Assembly: GCA_019914995.1 (NCBI GenBank)
Contig: CM034131.1
Location: 7,658,501-7,722,500 of the forward strand
Direction of reading: 5' to 3'
DNA from: Acanthochlamys bracteata
Taxonomy: Eukaryota; Streptophyta; Magnoliopsida; Pandanales; Velloziaceae
Length of the DNA: 64,000 bases
Each line of letters begins with the position of its first letter. Within the stretch, counting starts at the first letter, position 1. Position numbers and translations under genes: made by a program. A model generated the notes under the pieces. It was not told where the DNA came from. It was given only the letters and a program-made list of their open reading frames with translations, and made no database searches. Positions 62,501-64,000 of this stretch are shown here, piece by piece.

Positions 62501-63602
62501 AAATTGTCCTTACCTGCCTTCTGCCTTGAATCATCTGTGTAAGAGTCTCAGGTGAGCTTGACATTCCAGCACTGCCTTCAACATCATCCTCCTTTTCAGC
62601 AGAATCATCAATAAGAGGGCTTCTTCTTCGCAAGGAGGCGGCTCTTCCAGCAACGGCTCTGGTTCTCCTTCCAGTAATACTTGTCCTCCTTCCTATCCGA
62701 GGAGTATTTACAACTAAGGAAGAAATTGATCGTGATCTTTCTTTTCTTCTAACTGGTAGTGTAAAAGAAGAAGCAACTTCAGGAGCTTCAACCTTTCTTC
62801 TTTTGATGGGAAAAATTTTTGCTCTCAGGTCTTGCAGATTGTGATCAGCCCTGTGTGAAAAGATTTACAACACAAAGTACCTTGTTTAACAAACTTTCAT
62901 AGCAGATATCGATGCAAGAACACAAAGGCAACGTTGTAAGGGAGAGGCAGAATCGCATTAGTCTATCATATATGATTGGTAACAAACTTTTCTTTTAAAG
63001 TAGTTTGTGTCCTTTTTCTTTAATGTTTTCGTTAAAATATTATTGGTCGCACCGATGCTTTAACATCAAACTGAAACAACACGTGAATAGAAGAATGAAC
63101 ACATTGTTACATCATTATGGGAATAACAGTATATGATATGACTATGCTCTAAAGTTGGACTTGTAAGAGATTATCTTTATGAAATAGCAAAAGGCATACT
63201 AATGAAGCCTTACGCACGTTATATATGTCCATATGGCTACATGAGTTATTGATGTAATATCCAAAAGTAAAAGGATGCTATTAGTAAGAAGTTTTCTATA
63301 TGCATGCAACTAAAACCCCTCCTCATCTAATGTCCTGTAGGTTGCTTTGCGATATGTTTAGGCACATCAACTTGCTGAATAGAGATTTCGAAACAATATA
63401 ATAATAAAAAGATAGATAGGAGAAAGCAAAATAGCCTACAAATAGATTTGCAAACTACAACTGATCTGAATTTTCTGAAAATCAAAATGAAACACAACAT
63501 ACCTGAGCTTCTCCAATGGGGAACATCCAAGATCAATATTACATATTGGGCAACGCTCAGCCTCTTCATCATGGAGCTTCTCGTAGATGCACTTCCTGCA
63601 GA
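59584..63602 (-). CDS. DRIP-type RING E3 ubiquitin ligase, 5' end outside the window
   Basis: Minus-strand exons 63602-63503, 62850-62514, 62364-61934, 61860-61810, 60673-60601 and 59757-59584 join in phase and give about 388 residues. The first exon holds the second half of a C3HC4 RING finger (CRKCIYEKLHDEEAERCPIC) and begins in mid-codon, so an upstream exon with the start and first zinc ligands lies beyond 64000. The middle is basic and Ser-rich. The C-terminus (LPQIPSCYLRIK, DGSLPASFIQRYLMRKLNL, VELACRGQTVSP, then SAKDFVMVLSYCRK) is a RAWUL ubiquitin-like domain. The RING plus RAWUL layout matches DRIP1/DRIP2, which ubiquitinate DREB2A and restrain drought and heat responses. Which DRIP is not resolved. 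Confidence 0.9.
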
Positions 63603-64000
63603 CTGCCCAGAAATTCAAAAAAAGAGGTGCACATTAACTTGGAGAAGATGTTATTCATCAATCTGATACTTTAGGAAGGTAGCAATATATATACATATAT
63701 AATTTCCTTAATGATCACAGTATCCCTGTCATAGAGCAATAATGACAAATGATTGTTGAAACATCTAGCTCTTTAATCCTCCTACGTATATGCCACAAAA
63801 GTGAGATGTGCCAAACAAGCAAATGAATTAAGAAATCATGACTGAAGATGCATGGTAAAAGATGATATTTAAGAATACATACAAAATATAAGGAAGGAAT
63901 AAAGAAACACATGCACAAGCACTCACAATCAAGATTCAACAGAGCAACAGTTCTAAATACAAAACCTTTATGAATCAGTCTAAAAGGATGGAGATTAAAT
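63603..64000 (-). other. Intron of the DRIP gene to the window edge
   Basis: AT-rich. No first half of the RING finger was found on the minus strand here, so this is read as intron running out of the window. Confidence 0.6.

Overview
This is nuclear DNA of a eudicot plant, probably a woody rosid (the family-level inference is weak). The genes are split by AT-rich introns with GT-AG junctions. Plant-only families are present: FLK-type KH protein, group IId WRKY, DRIP RING ligase and a CTNIP-like secreted peptide. Spacers are AT-rich and hold decayed LTR retrotransposons and small foldback elements. Exons were joined by eye from splice sites, reading phase and family knowledge; no alignment was run.

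Layout. 1-6.2 kb: spacer with a decayed Ty3/gypsy element (about 1.4-3.65 kb). 6.3-12.7 kb (+): FLK-like triple-KH RNA-binding protein, including a GC-AG intron. 14.15-14.55 kb (+): small plastid-like protein of unknown function. 15.56-15.79 kb (-) and 17.27-17.53 kb (-): two tandem CTNIP/SCREW-like secreted peptide genes, the first frameshifted and the second intact. 19.66-22.92 kb (+): membrane-anchored START-domain protein. 23.5-27.1 kb (+): decayed zeta-toxin-like P-loop kinase gene, interrupted by a direct-repeat element. 29.7-30.76 kb (-): linker histone H1. 33.0-37.2 kb (+): decayed Ty1/copia element with both LTRs. 38.4-40.4 kb (+): ribosomal protein uS19 (RPS15). 42.7-44.4 kb (-): group IId WRKY factor. 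48.8-48.9 kb (-): relic of an SRP9 exon. 50.0-52.24 kb (-): SRP9. 53.1-53.98 kb (-): bHLH factor. 56.4-58.4 kb (-): prefoldin subunit 4. 59.6 kb to beyond about 63.6 kb (-): DRIP-type E3 ligase, whose 5' end lies outside the window.

The genes do not form a pathway. It is an ordinary gene-rich euchromatic block mixing housekeeping genes (RPS15, SRP9, PFD4, H1) with regulators (FLK, WRKY, bHLH, DRIP). The most interesting part is 15.5-17.6 kb. There a candidate phytocytokine gene (secreted peptide with a Cys-Thr-Asn-x-Pro core) sits 1.5 kb from a tandem sister. The sister keeps the peptide core but has lost the reading frame between signal peptide and core. Other new-looking items are the SRP9 exon relic, the P-loop kinase pseudogene, a family of AT-rich terminal-inverted-repeat elements, and a perfect 22-bp hairpin at 55.85 kb.
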